Assembly (NCBI RefSeq): GCF_003443895.1 | Contig: NZ_QQOA01000007.1 | Span: 186,001-250,000 of the forward strand | Source: Paraburkholderia phosphatilytica | GTDB taxonomy: Bacteria; Pseudomonadota; Gammaproteobacteria; Burkholderiales; Burkholderiaceae | Direction of reading: 5' to 3' | Length of the DNA stretch: 64,000 nt | In this document: positions 16,576-25,442 of the stretch, piece by piece | Position numbering within the stretch: the stretch's first letter is position 1 | Layout of the letters: every line of letters begins with the position of its first letter | Translations under genes and position numbers: made by a program | The notes under the pieces: generated by a model | Told to the model about the DNA's origin: nothing | Databases searched by the model: none | Seen by the model: only the letters and a program-made list of their open reading frames with translations

Positions 16576-17559
16576 TCAAGCCGTCGGAATGCCCCACGCA
16601 AACGGATCGCGCGGATCGAAAACGAGACGCGCCTCGGCGGTGACGAACGCGCTGCCGGTGATCGTCGGGATCACCGCGGGTCCCTGCGCGCCGGCCGCTT
16701 CCGCCGTGCGGGCCGCCTGCGCGTCCGCCGCCACGTAGCTCGCCTCGAACGCGCTGCCGATGATGCTCTCTTGGCGCCACACCGCGCCTGGCGCGAGCTT
16801 GCCGTCCGCGGCGAGACACGCGACCTTCGCGCTGGTGCCAGTGCCGCACGGCGAGCGGTCGTACGCGTTGCCCGGACACAGCACGAAGCTGCGGCTGTCC
16901 AGACCGTCGCGCGACGCGAGACCGAACAGCTCGATGTGATCGATCAGCGCGCCGTCCGCGCCGGTGATCTGCTGCGCGATCAGCGCATCGCGGATCGTCG
17001 ACGAGAACGCGGTCAATTCGCCGATGCGCGATGCATCGAGCGAGCGGCCATGATCCGCCACGAGGAAAAACCAGTTGCCACCCCAACCGATATCGCCCGT
17101 CAGCATGCCGTGCCCCGGCACATCCACGCTCACCGCGCGGCGATAACGGTATGCCGGTACGTTGCGCACGGACACGCTGCCGTCGTCGTTCAGCGTCGCC
17201 TCGACGACGCCGACCGGCGTGTCGATCCGATGGCGGCCCGGCTTGATGCGGCCCATGTGCGCAAGCGACACGACGAGACCGATCGTGCCGTGTCCGCACA
17301 TGCCCAGATAGCCGACGTTGTTGAAGAAGATCACGCCCGCCGCGCACGACGGATCGTCGGGCTCGCAGAGCAGCGCGCCGACCACCACGTCCGAGCCGCG
17401 CGGCTCGTTGACGATGCCCGCGCGCCACACGTCGAAGCGCGTGCGAAACACGTCGAGACGCTCGGCGAGCGTGCCGCCGCCGAGCTCGGGCCCACCGGAA
17501 ACGACGAGGCGCGTGGGCTCGCCGCCGGTATGGGAATCGATCACGTTGAGGGTTTTCAT
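16576..17559 (-). CDS. lhpA: 4-hydroxyproline 2-epimerase
   Basis: A 327-residue member of the proline racemase family that interconverts trans-4-hydroxy-L-proline and cis-4-hydroxy-D-proline without cofactor. The two catalytic cysteines are present: C88 in [12 protein letters not shown] and C238 in [13 protein letters not shown] Thr in place of the second Cys would mark a dehydratase, so racemisation/epimerisation is expected. The start is at 17559 ([17 protein letters not shown]); the upstream in-frame extension is arginine-rich and lies in the promoter region. First gene of the minus-strand lhp operon, divergent from the deaminase. Confidence 0.93.
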   Translation of the reverse strand: MKTLNVIDSHTGGEPTRLVVSGGPELGGGTLAERLDVFRTRFDVWRAGIVNEPRGSDVVVGALLCEPDDPSCAAGVIFFNNVGYLGMCGHGTIGLVVSLAHMGRIKPGRHRIDTPVGVVEATLNDDGSVSVRNVPAYRYRRAVSVDVPGHGMLTGDIGWGGNWFFLVADHGRSLDASRIGELTAFSSTIRDALIAQQITGADGALIDHIELFGLASRDGLDSRSFVLCPGNAYDRSPCGTGTSAKVACLAADGKLAPGAVWRQESIIGSAFEASYVAADAQAARTAEAAGAQGPAVIPTITGSAFVTAEARLVFDPRDPFAWGIPTA

Positions 17560-17613
17560 GGCGCCATGGTAGAAACGCGGCGCCCACGCGTCTTGTCGGC
17601 GTTCAGCGCGAAT

Positions 17614-17670
17614 GATGACGATATCGGCACAACATCGGACGGCGGGCAACGCTATGCCAAAATCGTCATC
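17614..17670. promoter_or_regulatory. Spaced inverted repeat in the lhpA/lhpC divergent promoter region
   Basis: GATGACGAT (17614-17622) and its exact complement ATCGTCATC (17662-17670) are 39 bases apart, centrally placed in the 191-base gap between lhpA (-) and the deaminase gene (+). The half-sites are centred 48 bases apart. They are candidates for a regulator controlling both directions. Confidence 0.45.
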
Positions 17671-17750
17671 GCCGGCGCGCGAATCGCGCAAGACGCCGCG
17701 TTTTCCGCTGCTTACACTGCGTCGACATCATCCCACTCAGGAGAGCAGTC

Positions 17751-18656
17751 GTGGCACATATCTGGGAAGGCGTACTGCCTGCCGTCACCACCAAGTTCAA
17801 CGCGGATTTCAGCATAGACGCAGCAGCGACGAAGCAGAACATCGAAGCGCAGATCGACGCGGGCGTGGACGGCATCATCGTGTGCGGCTCGCTCGGCGAA
17901 GCGTCGACGCTGTCGCTCGACGAGAAACTGACGGTGCTCGACATCGCGGTGGACGCATCGCGCGGCCGCGTGCCGGTGCTGTTGACGATCGCCGAGAACA
18001 GCACGCTCGACGGCTGCCGCCAGGCCGAGGCCGGCGCGAAGCGTGGCGCGGCCGGTTACATGGTGCTGCCGGGCCTGCGCTATCTGTCGGACCGGCGCGA
18101 GACGCTCAATCACTTCCGCATGGTCGCCGATGCGAGCGCGCTGCCGCTGATGATCTACAACAATCCGCTTGCATACGGCGTCGACATGACGCCCGGGATG
18201 TTCGCGGAAATCGCCGATGAAAGGAAGATCGTCGCGATCAAGGAGTCGTGCGGCGACGTGCGGCGCGTGACGGATCTGATCAACGCGGTCGGCGATCGCT
18301 ACGCGATTCTCTGCGGCGTCGACAATCTCGCGATGGAAGCGCTGCTGATGGGCGCGCACGGCTGGGTGGCGGGTCTCGTGTGCGCGTTCCCGAACGAGAC
18401 GGTGGCGATCTACAAACTCGTGAAAGCAGGCCGCCTCGAGGAAGCGCGCGCGATCTATCGCTGGTTCGCGCCGCTGCTCGCGCTCGACGTTTCGTCGAAG
18501 CTCGTGCAGAACATCAAGCTCGCGGAAGCGATGGTCGGCCTCGGCACGGAGCCGGTCCGGCCGCCGCGCCTGCCGCTCGCCGGCGACGAGCGCAAGGCGG
18601 TCGAAGCATTGATCCGTCATGCGCTGGAAACGCGCCCGGCGCTGCCGAAGCTCTGA
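17751..18656 (+). CDS. lhpC: DapA-family pyrroline-4-hydroxy-2-carboxylate deaminase (hydroxyproline pathway)
   Basis: A 301-residue TIM-barrel Schiff-base enzyme. GTG start at 17751 with AGGAGA about 7 bases before it. The active-site Lys is K164 (VAIKESCGD) and the catalytic Tyr is Y136 (MIYNNPLAYG); CGSLGEASTLS carries the carboxylate-binding loop. The DapA fold alone could also be an aldolase or dihydrodipicolinate synthase, but the position opposite the hydroxyproline epimerase and dehydrogenase makes deamination of pyrroline-4-hydroxy-2-carboxylate to 2-oxoglutarate semialdehyde the best call. The next enzyme, the semialdehyde dehydrogenase, is not in the window. Confidence 0.85.
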   Translation: MAHIWEGVLPAVTTKFNADFSIDAAATKQNIEAQIDAGVDGIIVCGSLGEASTLSLDEKLTVLDIAVDASRGRVPVLLTIAENSTLDGCRQAEAGAKRGAAGYMVLPGLRYLSDRRETLNHFRMVADASALPLMIYNNPLAYGVDMTPGMFAEIADERKIVAIKESCGDVRRVTDLINAVGDRYAILCGVDNLAMEALLMGAHGWVAGLVCAFPNETVAIYKLVKAGRLEEARAIYRWFAPLLALDVSSKLVQNIKLAEAMVGLGTEPVRPPRLPLAGDERKAVEALIRHALETRPALPKL

Positions 18657-18680
18657 CCGAAGCACGAAGGGCGAAAGGGG

Positions 18681-18715
18681 AAAAAAAGGCGCGCACCGCG
18701 TTATGCGGGCGCGCC
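18681..18715 (-). terminator. Rho-independent terminator of the orphan wHTH gene
   Basis: On the minus strand GGCGCGC/GCGCGCC pairing (18688-18694 with 18709-18715), extended by CCGC/GCGG inside, is followed by a run of seven T. It lies about 50 bases beyond the stop of the gene at 18766, which suggests that this odd gene is, or was, transcribed. Confidence 0.75.
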
Positions 18716-18765
18716 CTCAACCCCACCTACTGAAATCTGCTGCTGAAAACCGCCGCTGAAACCGT

Positions 18766-19287
18766 TCAGGCCGCGGCGCGCTCGACACGAAGCGCTTCGT
18801 CGAGCGGTTCCGCACTGCTCGCGGCGCGAGGCTCGCCACGGCGGCCGCGACGTTCGGCGAGCAATTCGGGAAGCCGCTCGGCAGGCCATTCGGGGATCCG
18901 CTCAGGAGTCCGCTCAGGAATCCGCTCTCCCAGCGTGCCGAACTGCCTTTCGGCGAGCCGTTCCGCGTTCCGTTCCGCACCGCTCAGCTGCACGAGCCGG
19001 TAGCCGCTCTTGTAAACCGGCTGCAGACGAAAGTCGTTTTGCGGCTCGATCTCGAGCAACAGTCGCAGCCGCGATACGTGGCTGTCGATCGTGCGCGTGC
19101 ACTCGCGGAACTCGCGACCCCAGACCATCGCAAAGATGTGATCGCGCGACAGCACGCGGCCGATGTTCGAAAAGAACAACGACGCCACGCGATTGTGCGA
19201 AGCGGCCCACAGCGGGTAGCTCGGACTTATCCGAATTGCCTTCGTTTGCAGAAATGTCGGCATATACAGCAGAAGGTTCGCGGTCAC
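18766..19287 (-). CDS. Orphan OmpR/PhoB-type DNA-binding domain with PER-repeat tail; probable response-regulator remnant
   Basis: A 173-residue open frame. Residues about 35-100 (SLFFSNIGRVLSRDHIFAMVWGREF...CTRTIDSHVSRLRLLLEI...DFRLQPVYKSGYRLVQL) are a winged-helix effector domain as in OmpR-type regulators, with the usual RT-D-HVSRLR recognition helix. The receiver domain and its phosphorylated Asp are missing, and the first 30 residues do not match the family, so the 5' part of a former response regulator appears lost. The tail is a degenerate Glu-Arg repeat (ERIPERTPERIPEWPAERLPE) followed by charged low complexity. A proper terminator follows. It may be a decaying pseudogene or a stand-alone DNA-binding protein. 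Confidence 0.55.
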   Translation of the reverse strand: MTANLLLYMPTFLQTKAIRISPSYPLWAASHNRVASLFFSNIGRVLSRDHIFAMVWGREFRECTRTIDSHVSRLRLLLEIEPQNDFRLQPVYKSGYRLVQLSGAERNAERLAERQFGTLGERIPERTPERIPEWPAERLPELLAERRGRRGEPRAASSAEPLDEALRVERAAA

Positions 19288-19428
19288 GTATCACGCGAGA
19301 CCGCTTGCCAATCTAAGAAAGACGCGCATATCCGACCTGGAATCGCGCACAATGGCGCACCCGACGCTGCACGCATATTTCACGTGACGCCGAAACATCG
19401 TCGTGGGTCCCCGCCCTACGATGTAGCC

Positions 19429-20868
19429 ATGAACCCGAACCCATCCTCCTCCTTCACGCCGGCGCTCGCGAAGCTTGTTGCGACCGTCAGCGTCGGCTTC
19501 GTCGTCACGCAGCTCGACGTGACCATCGTCAACATCGCGCTCGCGAAGCTCGGCACGGATCTGCACGCTCGCGTCGCAGGTCTGCAATGGATCGTCGATG
19601 CGTACACGCTTGCGTTCGCCGTACTGATGCTCTCGGCGGGCCTGCTCGGCGACCGCTTCGGTCCACGCAGGATGTTCGCCGCGGGCATCGCGCTCTTCGC
19701 GGTATCGTCGCTCGCGTGCGGCCTCGCGCTGAACGCGACGACGCTCGTGGTCGCGCGCGCGGTGCAGGGCGTCGGCGCCGCGGCGATGCTGCCGAACTCG
19801 CTCGCGTTGCTGAACCAGGCCTGCCGGCACGATCCGAAGCTGCGGGCACGCGCGGTCGGCCTGTGGACCGCGGCAGGCGCGATCTCGATCGCCGCGGGCC
19901 CGGTGATCGGCGGCCTGCTGATCGCCGCGTTCGGCTGGCGCAGCATCTTTCTCGTCAACCTGCCGATCTGCGCGGCGGGCCTGTGGGCGATCTGGGCGTG
20001 GGTGCCGCACGCGCCGGGACAACCGCGCGGCGCGCGCGCCAGCGGCATCGACCTGCCCGGCCAGCTGCTCGCGATCGTCGCGCTGACCGCGTTCACCGGC
20101 GCGGTGATCGAAGGCCGGCCGCTCGGCATCGGGCATCCGCTCGTGTTCGGCGGGCTGGCGCTGGCGGTCGCGGCCGGCATTGCGTTCGTGATCGCCGAAT
20201 CGCGGACCGCGCAACCGATGGTGCCGCTCGCGTTCTTCCGCGACCGCACGTTCACGTCGGCGGTGCTGTTCGGCATCTGCGTGAACCTGACCTACTACGG
20301 CACGGTGTTCGTGCTGAGCCTCTACCTGCAGCAGGCGCGCGGCTACACTGCGCTCCAGGCGGGCCTCGCGTTCCTGCCGCTGACAGGCGGCTTTCTCGTA
20401 TCGAACGTCGCGAGCGGCTGGGTCATAGGACGCTACGGCGTGCGCGTGCCGATGGTGATCGGCGGCCTGGTCGGCGCGCTCGGCTACGGCCTGCTCCATT
20501 TCGTCGATGCGCAGACGCCGATCGCGCTGATCTTCGTGCCGTTCCTGCTGATTCCGTCGGGGATGGGACTCGCCGTGCCGGCGATGACGACCGCGGTGCT
20601 CGCGTCAGTGGAAGCGAAGCGCGCCGGCACCGCGTCCGCCGTGCTCAATACCGCGCGCCAGGCCGCGGGCGCGGTCGGCGTCGCGCTGTTCGGCGCGTTC
20701 GCGAGCGGCGGCACGGCGGAGCACGTGGTGTTCGGCCTGCACGCGTCGACGTTCGTGGCCGTGTGTCTGCTGCTCACCGGCGCCGTGCTCGGCCGCCTCG
20801 TGCACCCGCATCCGCATGCGCGCCACGAGGAAGCGCAACGCAGTGCGGCGCAGGCCAGCGCGCATTAA
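19429..20868 (+). CDS. MFS drug efflux transporter, DHA2 (14-TM, EmrB/QacA) family
   Basis: A 479-residue inner-membrane proton/drug antiporter. The DHA2 hallmark LDVTIVNIALAKLGTDL lies in TM1, WIVDAYTLAFAVLMLSAGLLGDRFGPRR in TM2 and the following loop, and VQGVGAAAMLPNSLALL in the TM4 region; the antiporter motif C GPVIGGLLIAAFGWRSIFLVNLP is in TM5. The start at 19429 (MNPNPSSSF) is preferred because the long in-frame extension to 19039 runs through the opposite-strand gene. No periplasmic adaptor or regulator is adjacent, so it probably acts alone. Confidence 0.87.
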   Translation: MNPNPSSSFTPALAKLVATVSVGFVVTQLDVTIVNIALAKLGTDLHARVAGLQWIVDAYTLAFAVLMLSAGLLGDRFGPRRMFAAGIALFAVSSLACGLALNATTLVVARAVQGVGAAAMLPNSLALLNQACRHDPKLRARAVGLWTAAGAISIAAGPVIGGLLIAAFGWRSIFLVNLPICAAGLWAIWAWVPHAPGQPRGARASGIDLPGQLLAIVALTAFTGAVIEGRPLGIGHPLVFGGLALAVAAGIAFVIAESRTAQPMVPLAFFRDRTFTSAVLFGICVNLTYYGTVFVLSLYLQQARGYTALQAGLAFLPLTGGFLVSNVASGWVIGRYGVRVPMVIGGLVGALGYGLLHFVDAQTPIALIFVPFLLIPSGMGLAVPAMTTAVLASVEAKRAGTASAVLNTARQAAGAVGVALFGAFASGGTAEHVVFGLHASTFVAVCLLLTGAVLGRLVHPHPHARHEEAQRSAAQASAH

Positions 20869-20886
20869 GTGCGCAACAAGCGCGCG

Positions 20887-21159
20887 TTAAAGCGCCGCCT
20901 CCTGGATCTCGCCGGTCCGCAACGCCACTTCGAGCAGACCGTCTTCCTGCGCCTTGCTGATCGCATCCGCGATCAGCTTCTCCGGCTCCTCGATCTCGGC
21001 CTTGAGCGCGCCGAGCAAGCCGGACACATCGAAGATCACCAGCGTCTTCGCGGTGTCGGCACTGCTGATGATCACGCGATGCGGCCGTGGCCCTTCGCCC
21101 AGACTCGCACAGAACTGCTGCACCTGACCGCCCACCGTCGCGTCGAAATTTTCGATCAT
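20887..21159 (-). CDS. Conserved-looking small protein, function unknown
   Basis: A 90-residue acidic protein with AGAGG four bases before its ATG. The sequence MIENFDATVGGQVQQFCASLGEG...HRVIISSADTAKTLVIFDVSGLLGALKAEIEEPEKLIADAISKAQEDGLLEVAL reads as a small alpha/beta fold. No domain is recognised. It is convergent with the MFS gene (18-base gap) and upstream of nothing on its own strand. Codon use fits its neighbours, which supports a real gene. Confidence 0.6.
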   Translation of the reverse strand: MIENFDATVGGQVQQFCASLGEGPRPHRVIISSADTAKTLVIFDVSGLLGALKAEIEEPEKLIADAISKAQEDGLLEVALRTGEIQEAAL

Positions 21160-21232
21160 TGCGCCTCTCCGTTCGTTTCGAAAACGATGCTACGCATTGC
21201 GCGAACCCTCCGCTTCATGGAAGCCGGGGTCA

Positions 21233-21664
21233 TCACAGCCCGAGACCGCTGCGCGGCGCGCGCGCACCGTCGATGCTGATGCGCCCCGCGCCCGTCACGT
21301 ACAGCAGCAGAAAGCCGCCCGCGATGCCGACGTTCTTCCAGAAGTGGATCACCATATCGCGCTGCAACGCCGCATCGGTGACGTTCCAGAAGTCGTGCCC
21401 GAGCACCGCCGTCGCGATCGTGTAGACCGCCATGATCAGCGCGACCGCGCGCATCCTGAAACCGAGCACGAGGCACAGGCCGCCGAGCGCTTCGATGGCG
21501 GTGGCGATCGGCGCCGCGACCTGCACGAACGGCACGCCCTTCGAGTGCAGATATCCGACGAAGCCCGCGTAGCCCATCAGCTTCATCACACCGCCCCACA
21601 GGAACAGCACGGCCAGTGCAAGACGTGCGATGAGAATTACGCCGGAATCGACGGGTCGCGTCAT
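21233..21664 (-). CDS. DoxX family membrane protein
   Basis: A 143-residue protein with four predicted membrane helices. The pattern LIARLALAVLFLWGGVMKLMGYAGFVGYLHSKGVP...IATAIEALGGLCLVLGFRMRAVALIMAVYTIATAVLGHDFW is characteristic of DoxX/SURF4-like proteins. The start at 21664 is chosen because AGGAG lies 7 bases upstream; the ATG six codons earlier (21682) overlaps that site. DoxX proteins are linked to thiol/redox functions or quinol oxidases in some organisms, but here no partner is present. Confidence 0.85.
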   Translation of the reverse strand: MTRPVDSGVILIARLALAVLFLWGGVMKLMGYAGFVGYLHSKGVPFVQVAAPIATAIEALGGLCLVLGFRMRAVALIMAVYTIATAVLGHDFWNVTDAALQRDMVIHFWKNVGIAGGFLLLYVTGAGRISIDGARAPRSGLGL

Positions 21665-21945
21665 GAGTTCGCTCCTGTTCAAAGATAAAGCACAGACCGG
21701 GCCGCCCCGTCACAGTTCCCCCGCCATGCGGCAGATGCGGCCTTCCATCGCCTGCGAGCATAAGCGCATCGGGACGTTTGTGCAGACCGCGTACCCAAAC
21801 GCTGGAAGTCTCGCGCATGCCCACCATGCCACCACGACTCGCAGTGCGCCGCACTATTTTTAAGCACACCGATTCTGTTTGCGCCTGTTACAATCCTCCC
21901 AGAATTACGAGCAAAACATAACGCATCCCCGAGGACCGCTCCGTC

Positions 21946-22677
21946 ATGCAGAAACCTGAACGCCTTCGCGCGCTCGCCGATGCACTGGCCCGCCAGAACG
22001 TGATGCGTCTGCGCGATGCGGCCACGCTCCTCGGCGTGTCGGAGATGACCGTGCGGCGCGATATCGCCGCGAGCCCCGGGCAGTTCACCTATCTCGGCGG
22101 CTACATCGTCAGCGCGAACGACGTCCCCAACAGCGGCAGCGCGGGCTACTCGCTCGAACAGGAAAAAGACCACTTCGCGCAGGCCAAAGCCGAAGCGTCC
22201 GGGTTCGCGGCCGAACTGGTCGCGAATCACGAAACCCTCTTCATCGACTGCGGCACCACGCTCACCACGCTCGCGCGGCTGATCCCGAACGACTGGCACG
22301 TCACCGTCGTCTGCTACTCGCTGAACGTCGCGGAGATACTGCGGCGCAAGGCGAACGTGCGCATGATCCTGCTGGGCGGCGTCTATATGCCGTCGTCGGA
22401 TTCGTTCTCCGGCGAAGACGGCATCGACGTGCTGCACCGTATGGGCATCAACAAGGCGTTCATTTCCGCGGGCGGCGTCGATGAAGCGCGCGGCGTGACC
22501 TGCTGGAACTTCCACGAAGTCGCGGTGAAACAGGCCGCGATGGCCAGCGCGGTGGAGCGCCATCTCGTCGTCGATACGAGCAAGATGGGCGTCGTGAAGG
22601 CCGTGCGCTTCTCGCAGATCGACGACTTCGATTCGATCATCACCGAGAAAGGTCAGGAAAAGCGGCAACGCCAGTAG
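21946..22677 (+). CDS. deoR: DeoR-family sugar operon repressor
   Basis: A 243-residue regulator. The N-terminal DeoR helix-turn-helix reads RLRALADALARQNVMRLRDAATLLGVSEMTVRRDIA (about 5-42); the C-terminal sugar-phosphate-sensor fold includes LFIDCGTTLTTLARLIP, LLGGVYMPSSDSFSG and KAFISAGGVDEARGVTC. Overall it looks like E. coli DeoR, which responds to deoxyribose-5-phosphate, matching the deoC gene in the convergent operon. An extended -10 (TG-T-TACAAT, 21886-21894) lies about 50 bases upstream. It would bind the operator-like dyad before deoC (32656-32674). Naming rests on family and context. Confidence 0.85.
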   Translation: MQKPERLRALADALARQNVMRLRDAATLLGVSEMTVRRDIAASPGQFTYLGGYIVSANDVPNSGSAGYSLEQEKDHFAQAKAEASGFAAELVANHETLFIDCGTTLTTLARLIPNDWHVTVVCYSLNVAEILRRKANVRMILLGGVYMPSSDSFSGEDGIDVLHRMGINKAFISAGGVDEARGVTCWNFHEVAVKQAAMASAVERHLVVDTSKMGVVKAVRFSQIDDFDSIITEKGQEKRQRQ

Positions 22678-22710
22678 CGGGAGCCCTTCTCAAAGACTCA
22701 AAGAAAACAC

Positions 22711-22736
22711 GAAGGCCGCGCATCCACGCGGCCTTC
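22711..22736. terminator. Terminator between deoR and the convergent sugar operon
   Basis: A perfect 10-bp stem GAAGGCCGCG / CGCGGCCTTC with a 6-base loop lies between the two convergent stops. It has A-rich sequence on the left and TTC on the right, so it can end transcription in either direction, most clearly on the minus strand. Confidence 0.8.
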
Positions 22737-22777
22737 TTCACATCGTCACGTCGTCGTATCGCGTCACATCGCGCGGC

Positions 22778-23812
22778 TCAGTTCTTGCGTTGCAGCGTGA
22801 ACAGCGTACCCGCCAGCAGAATGAAGAGCCCGACGATCACCTTCTGCCAGGTGCTCGGCACGCCCACCAGAATCAGCACGTTGTTGATCATCGTCACGAG
22901 CACGACACCGAGCAGCGTGCCGACCACCGTGCCCGTGCCGCCCGTGATGCGCGCGCCGCCCAGAATCACCGCCGCGATCACGTCGAGTTCCGAGCCCACC
23001 AGGTCGAACGGATTCGCGAGCCGGTTGTTCGCGACGTGCAGGATGCCCGCGACGCCCGCCAGCATGCCCGTATAGCCGAACACGAACAGATGGATCGCGC
23101 GCAGGTTGTAGCCCAGGCGCTCGGCGATCGCGAGACTGCCGCCCATCGCGTAGACCGCGCGGCCCATCATCGTGCGGTTCAGCAGCCACCACGTGACGCC
23201 GGCCGCGAGGAACAGCGCGAGCACCGACACCGGCAGCACCGCGCGCAACCCGTCGGCGGTTTCGTAGGAGAACAGCGACAGCCGGCCGAAGTGGTCCATG
23301 CTGTGCGGGATCGTCATGAAGAACGTCGTGCCGACGAAGGTCAGCAGGATGCCGCGGTACAGGTACAGCGTGCCGATCGTCACGATCAGCGACGGCGCCT
23401 TCAGCCGGTGCACCAGCAGCCCGTTGATCAGCCCGAGCAGCGTGCCGCCCACCGCGCCGATCACGAGGATCAGCGCGAACGGCGCGTCCGGCCACCACGC
23501 GAACACGGCCTTCGTGATCGAGTACATCGTCAGCGCGCCGATCGCGGTGAACGAGACGTCGATGCCGCCCGACGCGAGCACGACGAGCGTACCCATCGCG
23601 AAGATCGCGATCGTGGTCGCAGAATGCAGCATGTCGAACAGCGTCGCGAACTGGAAGAAGCGCGGATTGATCGCGCCGACCACCGCGCACATCACGACGA
23701 TCAGCGCGAAGGTGAACCATTCCGGCTGACGGGTAAGACGTGCGCGCAAACCGGGCGGTTTGACGTGCGGTGCGACGTCGATCACGGTGGGGGTCGTCAT
23801 GGTGCGGCTCAT
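22778..23812 (-). CDS. Sugar ABC transporter permease (RbsC family)
   Basis: A 344-residue inner-membrane permease with about nine to ten membrane segments. The family motif GTLVVLASGGIDVSFTAIGAL (about 74-95) and the EAA-like cytoplasmic loop NRTMMGRAVYAMGGSLAIAERLGYNLRAIHLFVFGYTGMLAGVAGILH are clear, as is LDVIAAVILGGARITGGTGTVVGTLLGV. Its ATG overlaps the ATPase stop by four bases (ATGA). Last gene of the operon. With the second permease at 26508 it makes a heterodimeric channel. Confidence 0.9.
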   Translation of the reverse strand: MSRTMTTPTVIDVAPHVKPPGLRARLTRQPEWFTFALIVVMCAVVGAINPRFFQFATLFDMLHSATTIAIFAMGTLVVLASGGIDVSFTAIGALTMYSITKAVFAWWPDAPFALILVIGAVGGTLLGLINGLLVHRLKAPSLIVTIGTLYLYRGILLTFVGTTFFMTIPHSMDHFGRLSLFSYETADGLRAVLPVSVLALFLAAGVTWWLLNRTMMGRAVYAMGGSLAIAERLGYNLRAIHLFVFGYTGMLAGVAGILHVANNRLANPFDLVGSELDVIAAVILGGARITGGTGTVVGTLLGVVLVTMINNVLILVGVPSTWQKVIVGLFILLAGTLFTLQRKN

Positions 23813-25371
23813 ACGGTAGTGTCCTCGGCAGCGTCCGACGCAGCCTCGGACAGCAGCGCGCGATACAGCTCGGCTTCGTCGAGTGCTTCGGCGCGATATT
23901 CACTGGCGACGCGGCCCTTCTTCATCATCAGGATCCGGTCGCAGTTTCGCAGCAGTTCCGGCAGGTCGTCGCTGATCAGGATGATGCCGATCCCGTTCTT
24001 CGACAGCCGCTGCATGATGCGGTAAATGATGTCCTTCGAACCGACGTCCACGCCGACGGTCGGACCGTGCAGGATCAGCACGCGCGGGTCGATCGCGAGC
24101 CAGCGGCCGATCAGCACGCGCTGCTGGTTGCCGCCGGAGAGCGACTGCACCGGCTTGTCGACGCCCGGCGTCGCGATCTGCAGATCCTTCACGGTCTGTT
24201 CGGCGAGCTGCATCGCGCGCTTGCGGTCGATCTGCCCGAAGCGGTCGCGCAGGTTCGAGATCATCGCGGTGATCACGTTGTCGCGGATCGGCTTGTCGAG
24301 AAAGAGCCCTTCGTTCAGGCGGTCTTCCGGCACGTAGCCGATGCGGAAAAACTTCGCGTCCGACGGCGTGCGCAGCGCGACCGGCTGGCCATCGAGCGTC
24401 ACGTGCCCCGCCGTTGCGGGCGACACGCCCGCGAGCGCGCGCGCGAGTTCGTTGCGGCCCGAGTCGAGCAGCCCCGTGATGCCGAGAATCTCGCCGCGAT
24501 GCAGCCTGAACGACACGTCGCGGAACTGGTCGTTGCGCGTAAAGCCCTGCACATCGAGCACGACATCGTTGCCAGGATCGCCGTCGCGATAGCGTTCGTT
24601 CGACAGCTGCCGGCCCGTCATCAGCTCGCTGATCTGCGCTTTCGTGTAGTTCGCGATCGGCCCCTGCGCCATCTTCTGGCCGTCGCGCAGCACGATCACC
24701 TCGCCGCCGATCGCATAGCATTCGTCGAGCTTGTGGCTCACGAACAGCACGGTCACGCCGTGCGCGCGCAGATTCGCGAGCACCGCGATCAGGTTGTCCA
24801 CTTCCTTCTGCGTGAGCGACGTGGTCGGTTCGTCCATGATCACGAACTTCGCCTCGCTCGCGATCGCCCGCGCGATGGCGACCAACTGGCGCGTCGCGAG
24901 CGGCAGCTGCTCGATCAGCGTGTTCAGGAACTCCGCGTCGCCCGGCAGCCCGACCGATTTCAATGCGCGCGCCGCCGTCTGCGCGAGCGCCTTACGATCG
25001 AACGTGCGCGCGAGCCGGCCGCCGTGCTCGGCGAGCTCACCGGTCAGCGCGACGTTTTCCGCGACGCTCATGTTCGGCAGCAGCGACAGGTCCTGATAGA
25101 CGGTCTCGATGCCGGCCGCGAGCGACTGCAGCGCCGTGAGGCGCGCATGCCGCTGGCCTTCGATCACGAGCTCGCCTTCGTCGGGCGGCTGCGCGCCCGA
25201 GATGATCTTGATCAACGTACTCTTGCCGCAGCCGTTCTCGCCGAGCAGATGGTAGATCTGTCCGCGCTGGAACGACAGGCTCACGCCGCGCAACGCATGC
25301 ACGCCGGTGAACCGCTTGTGCACGCCGACCACTTCGAGGAACGGCGTGGACCCTGCATCCTGATTCGTCAT
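23809..25371 (-). CDS. Sugar ABC transporter ATPase (two fused nucleotide-binding domains, RbsA family)
   Basis: A 520-residue double ATPase. NBD1 has an intact Walker A (GENGCGKST) and Walker B (VIMDEPTTSL) but a degenerate signature (LPLATRQLVAIARA). NBD2 has a good signature (LSGGNQQRVLIGRWLA) but a degenerate Walker A (GLLDSGRNELA) and a Walker B in which the catalytic D-E is replaced by H-G (VLILHGPTVGVD). So one composite ATP site (NBD1 Walker motifs plus NBD2 signature) is complete and the other is dead. The start at 25371 (MTNQDAG) fits the family. It overlaps the next permease gene by four bases. Confidence 0.9.
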   Translation of the reverse strand: MTNQDAGSTPFLEVVGVHKRFTGVHALRGVSLSFQRGQIYHLLGENGCGKSTLIKIISGAQPPDEGELVIEGQRHARLTALQSLAAGIETVYQDLSLLPNMSVAENVALTGELAEHGGRLARTFDRKALAQTAARALKSVGLPGDAEFLNTLIEQLPLATRQLVAIARAIASEAKFVIMDEPTTSLTQKEVDNLIAVLANLRAHGVTVLFVSHKLDECYAIGGEVIVLRDGQKMAQGPIANYTKAQISELMTGRQLSNERYRDGDPGNDVVLDVQGFTRNDQFRDVSFRLHRGEILGITGLLDSGRNELARALAGVSPATAGHVTLDGQPVALRTPSDAKFFRIGYVPEDRLNEGLFLDKPIRDNVITAMISNLRDRFGQIDRKRAMQLAEQTVKDLQIATPGVDKPVQSLSGGNQQRVLIGRWLAIDPRVLILHGPTVGVDVGSKDIIYRIMQRLSKNGIGIILISDDLPELLRNCDRILMMKKGRVASEYRAEALDEAELYRALLSEAASDAAEDTTV

Positions 25372-25442
25372 GGCAATACCGCAATCGTTAAACGGCACGC
25401 CGCGCTTCAAGAACCGAAGAAGCGCGGCGCGACGTCACTGCA

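Noticed and set aside
18766-19287. Full two-component response regulator
   Set aside because: No receiver domain or phospho-acceptor Asp, and no histidine kinase gene next to it.
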